NCBI GenBank assembly: GCA_016946835.1
Contig: JACVTC010000222.1
Location: 1-62,000, forward strand
DNA length: 62,000 nucleotides
Origin: Neocallimastix lanati (nom. inval.)
Lineage: Eukaryota > Neocallimastigomycota > Neocallimastigomycetes > Neocallimastigales > Neocallimastigaceae
Direction: 5' to 3'
The stretch's first letter is position 1, and every line of letters starts with the position of its first letter. The notes beneath the pieces were generated by a model, which was not told the DNA's origin, did no database searches, and worked only from the letters and a program-made list of their open reading frames with translations. The translations under genes and the position numbers were made by a program. Positions 10,600 to 22,900 of the stretch are shown one piece after another.

Positions 10600-12835
10600 T
10601 AATTCCTCAGGATGACGAAAATTCAGTAAATAATTCTGCTTCTGGTTTAAATTGTTTACAGAAGTTATACTCTAGAATTTGGAATGGAGAATTTCCTAGC
10701 ACATGGAATGAAGCAAGTATTTTATCTATTCCAAAAAAAGGAGATGATCTATCTGATTGTGACAATTGTCGAGGTATCTCTCTGATTAACAATGGTATAA
10801 AACTCATTTCGAAAATAGTCTCCAAAAGAATTTCAGAATATGGACTTAAAAATAATTTTATTAGACCAGGGCAATTTGGATTTCGTAATAAAGAAGAAAG
10901 TGTTAGTTTATTTATTTCAATTCGAGAAATTTGTCAAAGGCGTAAAAATGATAATAAAGAAACTTACCTGGCTTTTCTTGATTTAAAAAAGACATATGAT
11001 TCTGTTCCCATAGGTAATATCTTATATAAATTAGATGCTTTAGGTATTAGAGGTAAATGTTATCAATTTATTAAAAATCTATATTTGACTTCCAAAGCCA
11101 ATGTTAAAATTGATGATCAATATTCGGAATCTTTCAATATTATGAAAGGAGTTAGACAAGGTTGTCCACTATCACCAATTCTTTTCAATCTATTTATTAA
11201 TGACATTTTTAATGATTTTTCAGAACTTGGAATTCCTTTAGGCGGATCTAGATGTTGTGGTGGACTCTTTGCAGATGATATTGTTCTATGCGCACCGTCA
11301 AGAACTAAGTTAAAAAAAATGCTTAAGAAGGTAAATGAATGGGCTAAATTTAACATGATGAATTTTGGAATTAACAATTGTGCAACGATGGTAATTCGAC
11401 CAGACACATCTCTTTTTCAAAATAAAAGAGATCCTACTTTTTATCTTGCTGGTCAACCAATCCCAATAACTAAATGTTATACCTATTTAGGTATACCATT
11501 TGATAAAAGCTTATCGTTGAACCCTATTATTAAATTACTTAACTCTAAAGTTACTAAAGCTCTCTTTTCTGTTAGTAAATTTCTTTCAAATTCCAAAATT
11601 CCTATTCCATTTAAGAAGATTACAATTAACTCCTATGTACTTAGTAAAGTTTCTTACTTTGCACCTTTACTTGGTTCAAATAAAGTGAGAACAAATGAAA
11701 CTCAGAAATTAATTAATAAAGGATTAAGATGGATTGAAGGTTTACAAAAAGCCAAATCTTTTATTAATGTATATTCTATTTCAAAAGATTTAAATATTCC
11801 TCCATTGTCAGCTAAGTGTGCTTTGTCTCAAGTCAAATGTTTTGATAAATGGAAAGATTCAAATTGTATTATTTCCTATTTAGTTAATAATATTCCAAAA
11901 TCTAGAAAATATACATGGACGAAAGAAAGTAGAACTCTTAAACGTAAACTAGAGAAAAGAGGTAATAACGATAATAAAATCAAAGATTTTTATTGGAAAA
12001 GAGATATGAAAATCAATTCTATTAAAGCTGAATTTTATGACAAAAACAGATTCGAAGATACATCAGATTTTATAAAACTTTGTTATGAGTATCCTGATCT
12101 TTCATATGGTTTCTATTGGCTATTGAGAGCACGAAGCGGATATAGATTAGATGCTAGAATTGCTAAAGCTGCAAAAATAATAGATCAAATATGTCCTAAT
12201 TTTTGTCCTTGTTGTAAAAGTAATAAACAATGGATAATGCATTGGCTAATAGATTGTCCATTTTTCAATCATATTCGTAGTAATGTCAATGATAAAATTT
12301 TATTTTTATATAATGCTTTTAACCGTGGCAACCTAATGATAACGTTAATAGTAATAATAATAGCTCCAGTAATAATAGTAATAGTAATAATAGTAATCGT
12401 AATATTAGTTATAGTAATGTTAGTAATAATATCATTAGTAATGTTAGTAATAGTATCATTAGTAATTTTAGTAATAGTATCATTAGTAATGTTAGTAATA
12501 GTATTGAAAATAATGTGTATGTTGATTCTAGTGTGTGTGAAAAAGAGTTTAATTTCCCTCTTGGAGGTCGAAGTATTAATAACAGTACAAGGGAATGGAA
12601 GGATCTATTTAAGTGCCAGATGAAATCAGGTGCTTATTCTGATACTCCATTCTTGGTGGTTACTGCGGCACTTCTCCAATCGATTATTCCTATTGCTATT
12701 GGCCAGCAATGGTCTTTGTTCAATAGGTTTAAATCGAATCATACTAATACTACCAAGAGCGTCAATGCTGAAGAAACAGTAAGACAGGCCAGCAGGGCTA
12801 GCGCAACCAATGAAGATCATAATTTCGTTTCTTAA
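10590..12835 (+). pseudogene. LINE reverse transcriptase ORF, 5'-truncated, one frameshift
   Basis: The frame is open from about 10590 to 12623 with no ATG near its start. The first possible initiator in frame is a TTG at 11085, so the frame simply enters from truncated upstream sequence. RT motifs visible in order: IPKKGD, RPGQFGFR, AFLDLKKTYDSVP (catalytic Asp), RQGCPLSPILFNLFINDI, and FADDIVL (the FADD form of YxDD). A C-terminal zinc knuckle CPCCKSNKQWIMHW..C (zf-RVT type) follows near 12200-12270. At about 12325-12345 a 1-base shift makes the original frame translate an I/V-rich run. The +2 frame over the same bases reads a long Asn/Ser linker and continues to a stop at 12833-12835. Its tail (LFKCQMKSGAYSDTPF) looks like real protein. 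The intact product would be one protein copying element RNA at a nicked target. This copy is probably inactive. Confidence 0.88.
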
Positions 12836-13040
12836 AATTATGATTAACATTGCGAAGTCAAAAATAATTATTGTACTATAGTATTATAGTATAATAATAC
12901 CTTTGTGAAGTCTTACTAATATTAATTATATGAAACTAGAATACATTATACCATTATTTTATTTTATTTGTGTTTTTTTTTATTTTTCTTTCAACCTTTA
13001 TTATTTTATTTTTTATTCATGTATTTATAAAAATTTAATT

Positions 13041-13067
13041 AATAAAGATTGCACAATTTTTGCTGCC

Positions 13068-13108
<41 letters not shown>
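13041..13108 (+). promoter_or_regulatory. LINE polyadenylation signal and poly(A) tail
   Basis: AATAAA at 13041-13046 lies 24 bases before an uninterrupted run of 38 A at 13071-13108, preceded by GCTGCCGTT. This is the expected arrangement for a retrotransposed RNA 3' end. Confidence 0.85.
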
Positions 13109-13110
<2 letters not shown>

Positions 13111-16100
13111 AAATTAAAAGTGGTAGTAAAAAAGAGAAAGTATAAAATTAAAAATGATAATAAAAAAGAGAGAGTATAAAATTAAAAGTGATAATAAAAA
13201 ATGAGAAAGTATAAAATTAAAAATGATAATAAAAAAGAGAGAGTATAAAATTAAAAGTGATTATAAAAAAAGAGAGAGTATAAAATTAAAAGAGATAGTA
13301 AAAAATAGAATATGAAAATTAAAATGATAATAAAAAAAAGAAAGGATAAAAATAAAAGTGATAGTATAAAAGAGAAAGTATAAAATTAAAAGTAATAATA
13401 AAAAAAGAAAGTATAAAGTTATAAAGGAATAATAAAAAAAAAAGTGTGTATAAAATTAAAAGTAATAGTAAAAAATAAGAGAATATAAAATTAAAAAGTG
13501 ATAATAAAAAAGAGAAAGTATAAAATTAAAAAATAGTAGTAAAAAAAGAAAGTATTAAAATTGAAAAGTAGTAGTAAAAGAAAGAAAGTTTTAAAATTAA
13601 AAATAAATAGTAAAAAAAAAAAAAAAAAGAGTGTATAAAATTAAAAGTGATAGTAAAAAATAAGAGAATATAAAATTAAAAGTAATAGTAAAAAAGAGAG
13701 ACTATAAAATTAAAAGTGATAGTAAAAAAGAGAATATAAAAAATTAAAAGAGATAGTAAAAAAAAGAAAGTATTAAAATTAAAAGTAATAATAAAAATGT
13801 GAGAGTATAAAATTAAAAGTGATAGTAAAATAGAGAATATAAAAATTAAAAGTGATAGTAAAATAGAGAATATAAAAATTAAAAGTGATAGTAAAAAAGA
13901 AAGACTACAAAATTAAAAGTGATAATAAAAAAGAGAGACTATAAAATTAAAAGTAATAGTAAAAATGAGAATATAAAAATTAAAAGTATAATAAAAAAGA
14001 GAGAGTATAAAATTAAAAGAGATAGTAAAAAAGAGAGAGTATAAAATTAAAAGTAATAGTAAAAAAAAAGAGTTTATAAAATTAAAAAGGAAAACTACAA
14101 AAAAGTATAAAATTATAAAAGAATAATAAAAAAAAAGAGTGTATAAAATTAAAATGTAGTATTATAAAAAAGAGTGTATAAAATTAAAAAGTAAAAGTAA
14201 AAAAGAAAAAATATAAAATTAAAAATTAATAGTAAAAAAAAAGAGTGTATAGAATTAAAAATTAGTAGTAAAAAATAAAGTATAAAATAAAAAGTAATAA
14301 TAAAAAAAAAAGTATAAAGTTATAAAGTAATAATAAAAAAAAAAGTTTATAAAATTAAAAGTGATAGTAAAAAATAAAATATAAAAATTAAAAATTAAAA
14401 GTGATAATAAATAAAGAGAGTATAAAATTAAATAGTAATAGTAAAAAAGATTGCATAAAATTAAAGGGTAATAGTAAAAAAAAAGTGAATATAAAATTAA
14501 AAAGTAATAGTAAAAAAGTGAATATAAAATTAAAAAGTAATAGTAAAAAAAAAGAGTTTATAAAATTAAAAAGTAATAGTAAAAAAAAAGAGTTTATAAA
14601 ATTAAAAAGAAATAGTAAAAAAAAGTATAAAATTATAAAATAATAATAAAAAAAGTGAATATAAAATTAAAAAGTAATAGTAAAAAAAAGAAAGCATAAA
14701 ATAAAAAGTAATAGTAAAAAAGAGAAAGTATAAAATTAAAAAGTAATAGTAAAAAAAAAGAGTTTATAAAATAAAAAGAAATAGTAAAAAAAAGTATAAA
14801 ATTATGAAGTAATAATATAAAAAAGATAGTATACAATTAAAAATTTATAATAAAAAATAAGAGAATATCAAATTAAAAAGTTATAATAAAAAAAAAGAGT
14901 TTATAAAATTAATACTTAATAATAAAAAAAAGAGAATATGCAAATAAAAGGTATGAATAAAAAAAGAGTTTATAAAATTAAAAAGGAAAACTACAAAAAA
15001 GTATAAAATTATAAAGCAATAATAAAAAAAAGAGAGTGTATAATTTAAACGTAATAATAAAAAAGAGAGTATGAAATGAAAACTTAATAATAAAAAATAA
15101 GAGTTTATAAAATTAAAAAGGAAAACTACAAAAAAGTATAAAATTATAAAGCAATAATAAAAAAAAGAGAGTATAAAATTAAAAAGGAATAGTAAAAAAA
15201 AGAGTGTGGATAATTTAAACGTAAAAATAAAAAAGAGAGTATGAAATGAAAACTTAATAATAAAAAATAAGAGTTCATAAAATTAAAAAGGAATAGTAAA
15301 AAAAGAGAGAATATACAATTAAAAATTAATAGTAAAAAAAATAGCTATAAAATTAAAAAGTAATAGTATAAAAAAAGAAAGCATAAAATAAAAAGTAATA
15401 GTAAAAAAGAGAAAGTATAAAATTAAAAAGTAATAGTAAAAAAAAAGAGTTTATAAAATAAAAAGAAATAGTAAAAAAAAGTATAAAATTATTAAGTAAT
15501 AATATAAAAAAGATAGTATACAATTAAAAATTTATAATAAAAAATAAGAGAATATCAAATTAAAAAGTTATAATAAAAAAAAAGAGTTTATAAAATTAAT
15601 ACTTAATAATAAAAAAAAGAGAATATGCAAATAAAAGGTATGAATAAAAAAAGAGTTTATAAAATTAAAAAGGAAAACTACAAAAAAGTATAAAATTATA
15701 AAGCAATAATAAAAAAAAGAGAGTGTATAATTTAAACGTAATAATAAAAAAGAGAGTATGAAATGAAAACTTAATAATAAAAAATAAGAGTTTATAAAAT
15801 TAAAAAGGAAAACTACAAAAAAGTATAAAATTATAAAGCAATAATAAAAAAAAGAGAGTATAAAATTAAAAAGGAATAGTAAAAAAAAGAGTGTGGATAA
15901 TTTAAACGTAATAATAAAAAAGAGAGTATGAAATGAAAACTTAATAATAAAAAATAAGAGTTTATAAAATTAAAAAGGAAAACTACAAAAAAGTATAAAA
16001 TTATAAAGCAATAATAAAAAAAAGAGAGTATAAAATTAAAAATTTATAATAAAAAATAAGAGAATATAAAATTAAAAGGCAATAGTAAAATAAAAAAAAA

Positions 16101-16880
16101 AAAAGTTTATAAAATTAAAAAGTAGTAGTAAAAAAAAAAAGAAAGTATAAAATAAAAAATAATAATAAAAAAATTATAGAATTAAAAAGTAATAGCAAAA
16201 AAAAAGTATAAAATAAAAAATAATAATAAAAAAATTATAAAATTAAAAAGTAATAGCAAAAAAAAAAGTATAAAATAAAAAGTAATAATAAAAAAAAAAG
16301 TGTATAAAATAAAAAGTAATAATAAAAAAAGAAAGAGTATAAATTAAAAAGTTATAGTAAAAAAAAAGAGTTTATAAAATTAAAAAGGAATAGTAAAAAA
16401 AAAAAAAAAAGAATAAAATCAAAAAGCAATAGTAAAAAGAAAGTATAAAATAAAAAGTAATAATAAAAAAAGAGAAAGCATAAAATTAAAATATAGTAGT
16501 AATAAAAAGAGTTTATAAAATTAAAAAGTAATAGTAAAAAAAAAAAGAAAATATAAATAAAAAGTAATAGTAAAAAAAAGAAAAATTAAATAAAAAGTTA
16601 GAGTAAAAAAAGAGAGAGTATAAAATAAAAAGTAATAGTAAAAAAAAAGAAAATATATATTAAAAAGTAATAGTAAAAAAAAAAGAGTTTATAAAATTAA
16701 AAAGGAATAGTAAAAAGAAAGTATAAAATAAAAAGTAATAATAAAAAAAGAGAGAGTACAAATTAAAAAGTAATAGTAAAAAAAAAGAAAATATAAATAA
16801 AAAGTAATAGTAAAAAAAAAGAAAATATAAATAAAAAGTTAGAGTAAAAAAAGAGAGAGTATAAATTAAAAAGTAATTAT
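13111..16880. repeat. 3.8-kb A-rich minisatellite (~32-35-bp units)
   Basis: Roughly one hundred degenerate copies of GAGAGTATAAAATTAAAAGTGATAGTAAAAAA-like units. The plus strand is almost entirely A with G and T and nearly without C, a strong strand asymmetry. A higher-order duplication is visible: TAATTTAAACGTAA occurs at 15041/15728 and 15211/15898, and ATTATGAAGT/ATTATTAAGT at 14801/15488. All are offset by 687 bp, so about 14675-15265 is repeated at about 15362-15950. Open frames such as the one at 14401-14643 are K/N/S translations of the repeat. The array abuts the LINE poly(A). Confidence 0.93.
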
Positions 16881-17643
16881 AATCATAATAATCATCATAA
16901 TAATCAACATAATCATAAGAATAATAATAATAATATATTTATTATTAAAACTTAACCATAAATTTAACATAATGGGGAGTATTACTTTTCGGAACGTGGG
17001 TTTATATGAAATGTGACAAGTAATATTTAGTAATATTTAATTTCAAAAGAATATTTTAATATTTTTTATTAAATCATTTCATTCGTGTATAATTTTTGTA
17101 TATTTAAAATATTAAATTTTCTATTACTTTAATTTTATTACTACCATTGAATAAAATATTAATAATAAATTATTATATTTTTTCTATTATAATATATTTT
17201 TTTGTTTGATAAAGTAATAATAATGAATTTTTGTAATCTTAAAATTTAATTTTTTTTTTTTTTTTATAATATTTTTGTTCGTTTAATAAACTAATAATAA
17301 ATAATTTTGACATATATTATTATCTAATAAGAAATATAGGAAATAATAATATTAAAAATTTAGCTTGTGTAATCAAGAATCATACCATAGGAAAATTATA
17401 ATGTTAGGTTAATAATTATTTTTATTTTAATAATTTCATTGAATTAAAATTAATTTTTAAATATCTTATATTGAGTTTGGTACCTTAAATATTTTTTTCG
17501 GTAATAAATTAAAAATTTAAATTTTTAATTTATATTGCCCAATAATAATCTTTATAGCCAATCTCATATTTAACATTAAAATTTTATTTTTTTTATAAAT
17601 ATTTTTATCAAATATATTATTTAAATATTTTTAATACCTGATA
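16881..17643. other. AT-rich DNA, no gene seen
   Basis: Starts with an AATCATCATAATAA microsatellite (16870-16945) and continues as ordinary AT-rich sequence. Nothing recognised. Confidence 0.7.
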
Positions 17644-17899
17644 GATATTAATTTTAAGGGTTTTTAATACTAAATATTATCTTGAAAATAGATATTAATT
17701 TTTAAGGGTTTTTAATACTAAATATTATCTTGAAAATAGATATTAATTTTTAAGGGTTTTTAATACTAAATATTATCTTGAAAATAGATATTAATTTTTA
17801 AGGGTTTTTAATACTAAATATTATCTTGAAAATAGATATTAATTTTTAAGGGTTTTTAATACTAAATATTATCTTGAAAATAGATATTAATTTTTAAGC
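17644..17899. repeat. 48-bp tandem repeat, about 5.3 copies
   Basis: GATATTAATTTTTAAGGG recurs at 17644, 17691, 17739, 17787, 17835 and 17883 (period 47, then 48). The units are otherwise identical, so the expansion is recent. Confidence 0.95.
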
Positions 17900-18995
17900 G
17901 TTTATCTTATTTTCAATATTTTCATGTAATTTTCTTAAGTATTTAAATTCGTAATTAAATGAAATAGCAATAATATTTATTAATAAAAATAATATGAATA
18001 CCTATTTTATAGATGTTATAATGAATATTACAATTATATATATTAATAAAACTCCTTAGATTCGGACTTATTTATATTTATATTTTACATAAAAGTTTTA
18101 TTATATGTTTAATTTTTTTTATTTAAGTATTTTGTTTAAAAAAAAAAAAAGAAAAAAAGAAAAATTAAAAAATAAAAATAATTTATAACTAATTCATACT
18201 TAAATCATAATATTAATGCATTCTAATGAATATTATATTTCTCAAAAAAAAAAAAAAAAAAAAATACGTTTATTAAAGGCATAATATTTATTTTCAATAT
18301 TATCTATAGAGTATTAATAGAAAATATAAGCATTAATTACAAAGGTCTCGCATACAAGTAATTTTTTTACGTTCATATTTCAATATAGTTCAATAATTAT
18401 TAATAAATATATAGGAATTATAGAAAGACTTCAGAAATGAATTATTTTCAACTTCTTGAATACAGATACAAATAGAATTAAAAATTAAGATAAAATGATA
18501 AAGTTTCATTATTTTTTTTAGAGTTCTAAAAATTAATATTCCAGTTGATACAGAGGTTATAATATTAACCATTCGAAAAGAGACTAGAATAAAGAAGACT
18601 ATTAAATATAAGATAGTAGGTTCAGAATTATATATAATATATTATTATTAATCTTATTAATCTGTATGGGTGAATCTTTGAGATAATCAATTAATTTATT
18701 CGTATAAAAATTTTAATATTTTGTATTCATTAAAATAACTTTCAAATAATTCGTTTTATTATTATTATTAGCTCGGTTAGTTATTAGAATGAAGTAGTTT
18801 TTCATATTATCATTTTTTTTATTAATACTATTAATAATTTTATTATAATTTGTTATTTCTTCTCCCTTAAGAACCTCTTTAGTCTATTTTCAGTCCACGA
18901 TTCAATATCATGTATAAGAATTAAATCAAAATTTTTTATAGTCAGGACAAAAGCGCATCATATCTTTATATATAATCGACATATCAAAATAAAAA

Positions 18996-19046
<51 letters not shown>

Positions 19047-19651
19047 AGAAATAAACTATTTAATAACTTGGAATTAATTTGTATTCTTACCAATAATTGT
19101 TTTTTAAAATTTTTTTTATTCAAAAATTTAAATTTTATAGACTACTAAAATTTATATTACATTTATTTAAACTATAGAAAACTCCGGAAAAAAAAATATT
19201 AAAATTATAAAAACATTATTATTTTTATTTAAATTTATTTTTATTTTTTAATTTCAGTTTTTAAAATTTGGTTTCTTTAACTTTTTAATTTTTAATTTTT
19301 ATTTTGTGTTTTAAATATTTATTTTATATATCATTTTTTTTATATGCAATTTTTTATAAAGTTCATATATATTTTTTTTAATCGTATCTTTTTTTATGTT
19401 TTGTTTTTTTTTTATATATATATATAACAATATATAACTTTATATATTTTAGTTATATTTTATTTTTATTATGATTATCCATAAATTGAATAAATTATTG
19501 CAGAATCCTTTCATTTAAACCAAGAATTTTTTAAATTCTTTTTATTAATATAAATTTTTACTTTTAATAATCTATTTAATATCATGTATACTTTTAAAAA
19601 CAATTTTATTAAATTCTATATTAAAATGAATTTTTAATATTTTATTCAAAT

Positions 19652-19699
<48 letters not shown>

Positions 19700-19999
19700 A
19701 ATATTTTTCTTTTAAAAAATATTTGCTTTATATTCATTTTCTTTGGATTATTTTACTAATAGTTTTCATTATTTATTTTCGGTTTCTTTTATTTATTTTT
19801 TATTATTTTAATTATTCAATTTTGATTGCATAAATTTGATGTAAAGTGTTTATAATAATATGTTGATAGTATTATTGTTATATATGCAAAATTTATATAT
19901 AAAGCATAAGTAATGACTTAATATAACTATAATAGTAACGAATTATTTTCGTTACTTTGATAATTATATACATCTACTTTGAAATTTGTACTATTAATA
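17900..19999. other. AT-rich spacer with a possible unrecognised gene relic
   Basis: About 18300-18960 is less biased and on the minus strand gives broken frames with ordinary amino-acid composition (for example around 18390-18572, and again near 18720-18960 with MRFCPDYKKF). There are several stops and no recognisable domain. It may be a dead gene. The rest is AT-rich, with an A run of about 45 at 19000-19045 and a T run of about 46 at 19653-19698. The segment just below 20000 would be the 3' flank of the dockerin gene. Confidence 0.4.
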
Positions 20000-22900
20000 T
20001 TATTTGAATGTACTAGGGAATGTAGTACGTATCTCCCATTTTTGATCAACTTGGGAGTTGTTGCAATTGTTTAACGTTAAACGGTATTCGTTCTTATTAG
20101 TGGAACTCATTAATCCAAGACATTTTTTGGAATTCAATGAAGAAATAATAGCTTGTTTTTTCTTACTATGTTTAATAACAGATGAAGGACTACGAGTATC
20201 ACTCATAATGATAGTACCTTTATCAATATCAATGACATCTAAATACCAACCAGTTGATAATGATTTGTAGAAACCGTCTTCTGATTCGGGGATTTGCCAT
20301 TTGGACGAGTCGGAATTAGCGCAATTGCCAATTTGTGGTCTGTTAGTAAGTTTATTACCCGATATTAAGCATTTGTTCAATTCAGGATTGTAGACCCATA
20401 CATCTTGAGTTTTAGCTTCGAATAAAGTGTTAGGTTGCATGTCCCATATTTGCCATACTTGGTCCTCAGATCCAATACAAGGATTAAGATAACCACCATC
20501 AGCATTGCTTTCTTCCTTTTTTCTATCACCTTTACCTAAACAATCTTGTGGTGATAATGGTGATTTAATAGATCCGGTACTAAGGTCGTATTCAAAATCA
20601 AAATTCTTATTAGCTTCACAAGTGTTGACCTTAATTTTACCATTTTCAACATCTTCCAGGTAAATACATTCACTAGGAGCAAGATATGAATGAAGATGGC
20701 CTTTAGGATAAGGTTCAAAATACCATTTGAACTTCTCAATGTTTCCACAGGCTCTGATATAAGGTTTATATGCTTTAGTTCCAGTAGCTATATTCGTATT
20801 TGCACATAAGCATTCGTTCAAATTAGCATTGTAGATCCAGACAAGTTTGGTACTTGTAGGTGAACTTGTGTTTGTAGTAGTAGCTCTACTTGTAGTTGTA
20901 GTAGTAGTTGTAGTAGTAGTTGTAGTAGTAGTTGTAGTAGTAGTTGTAGTTATCATATTACATTTGCCAAATTCCGATTGACAACCTATTCCACAGTAAG
21001 CATTAGTAGCACCACAATAACCCTTCTTACTACAGCATTTATTATCTGGACAAACGTGGTTACTATTCTTTGGCCCACATTTACAATCACCGAATTCTGA
21101 TTGACAACCTGTTCCACAATAATCCATAGTAGCACCACAATAACCCTTCTTACTGCAACAGTAACCTGGATCACATTTCATATTATTAAAATTAGATCCA
21201 CATCTATAATTTGTCACTGTTGGAATATTTGTAGCTGTAGTGGTTGTTGTTCTGGCAGTGGTATTACCACGAACTATGTGACACCAGTCACCATTTTCTG
21301 TTCCCCAATCCCCTGTATCATCAGTATCAACAACATTAGTATTTTGATCAGAACAACATGGATAGTCTTGGAATGGACATTCAGGCTCAGATGACAAAGT
21401 AGGTATTGGTGTAGCAGTGGTAATATCACTGAGTATGTGACACCAATCATCATTTTCGAGTCCCCAATCCCCTGTATCATCAGTATCAACAACGTTAGTA
21501 TTCTGATTAGTACAGCATGGATAATCTTGGAATGGACATGGTTTATTATTAGTAGATTCAGGAGTAGATGTAGAAGTTGGAACTGCAATGGTAGTAGATT
21601 TAGGGGGTTCAGGTTTAAAAACTCCAAAATCTAAATTAGGATTATATCTAACAATTTCGTCAATAGAATTGACAATTTTACCGTTCCAACTTTCAATATA
21701 CCATTCAGAGAATTCATCCTTGTTGGTTTCAAAATTCAAAGTACTACCATTCAAACAGCGATCTTCAGGATCTACATTATTTTTAATACAAATATATGTA
21801 TTATCAACAATCTTAAAATGAATATGATGGTTAATTTGATGATCAGCATCGTTACAATTAATCATTCTAGCATTTTGAGAGTTCATGGCAAACATACATT
21901 TACCAGTAGCATCTAATACCAATTGTTCATTTTCATAGCTCCATTTACTATGATTACAATCACCCATTAAAAGTATATTAGTATCGGAATATAAATTCGT
22001 AATAAGACACTCCTTAGTTTTCTTATTTCTAATACGTATTTTAGTATCATATACAGGTTCTCCAATACCACACCATTCACCATCTTCAATACCATATAAA
22101 CCTTTATCGTCTTCCTCTTTAACTTCTGGATTCACAGATGAACAACATGGATATTCAAAAATATTCCATGAACATCTTGTATAACCGATACCACATAGTT
22201 TTCCATTTTCTACACCCCAATTACCCAAATTATCTACATATTTAACTTGAGTATTTTGATTGGAACAGCATCTATATCCATGTTTGGCAAATTTAATCGA
22301 ACATGTTAAATTTTCAAATATTTTAGACTCTAGTGGTATAGGCATAATATTAAAGGTGCTATCTAAACATTTGTTTTCGTCAACTCTTGAACATATAGCT
22401 TTGTTATTAATGATAAAATCGTTATAGATATTTTTTTTATCACATTCATTAATTTCTAAATTATCATTAATATATGTTAAACATTTATTATCATATACTG
22501 AAACTATATTAAAATATTTATTATTAGATTCAATATACCATTGGTTTAATTTATTATGAACACATCTATAGTCAGTTTTTACTATATCATGCCCTGATTT
22601 ATCAATCTTACGCTGAAGACATGGATATATTTTCGAAGTATTTTCAGATCTCTTGAAAACTATATCAAAAGCAGTACCAATTATTGGAATTTGAGTAATC
22701 CAATATTTAGCACCTGACCAAAAAATAGCTCCTGATCCAGGTACATTAATTTCTTCCTTACGTAAAGACTCATTACCAGAATTACTTTGATATATTTCAC
22801 GAATAACATCCTTAGTTGGATAATCCAAAATGAACCAATTATTATGGATAGAATCTTTTTTCTCATTGATAAATTTAGCTAATCTAACATTTACGTAATA

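Larger units (their letters stand above)
10590..13108 (+). mobile_element. 5'-truncated non-LTR retrotransposon (LINE)
   Basis: A reverse-transcriptase frame is followed by a short 3' UTR, an AATAAA at 13041 and a 38-base poly(A) at 13071-13108, the usual LINE 3' end. The 5' side begins abruptly inside the RT N-terminal region and there is no apurinic endonuclease domain. The copy is therefore 5' truncated or rearranged against the 509-bp duplication. It is younger than the decayed LINE at 28.4-29.4 kb, because its RT frame is open for more than 550 codons. Confidence 0.9.

Noticed and set aside
11085-11087. TTG as the start of a 512-residue protein
   Set aside because: The same frame is open upstream to about 10590 with clear RT motifs. 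TTG is only the first possible initiator, not a real start.
14401-14836. ORFs on both strands in the A-rich minisatellite
   Set aside because: Periodic K/N/S or F/L/I translations of the 32-35-bp repeat.
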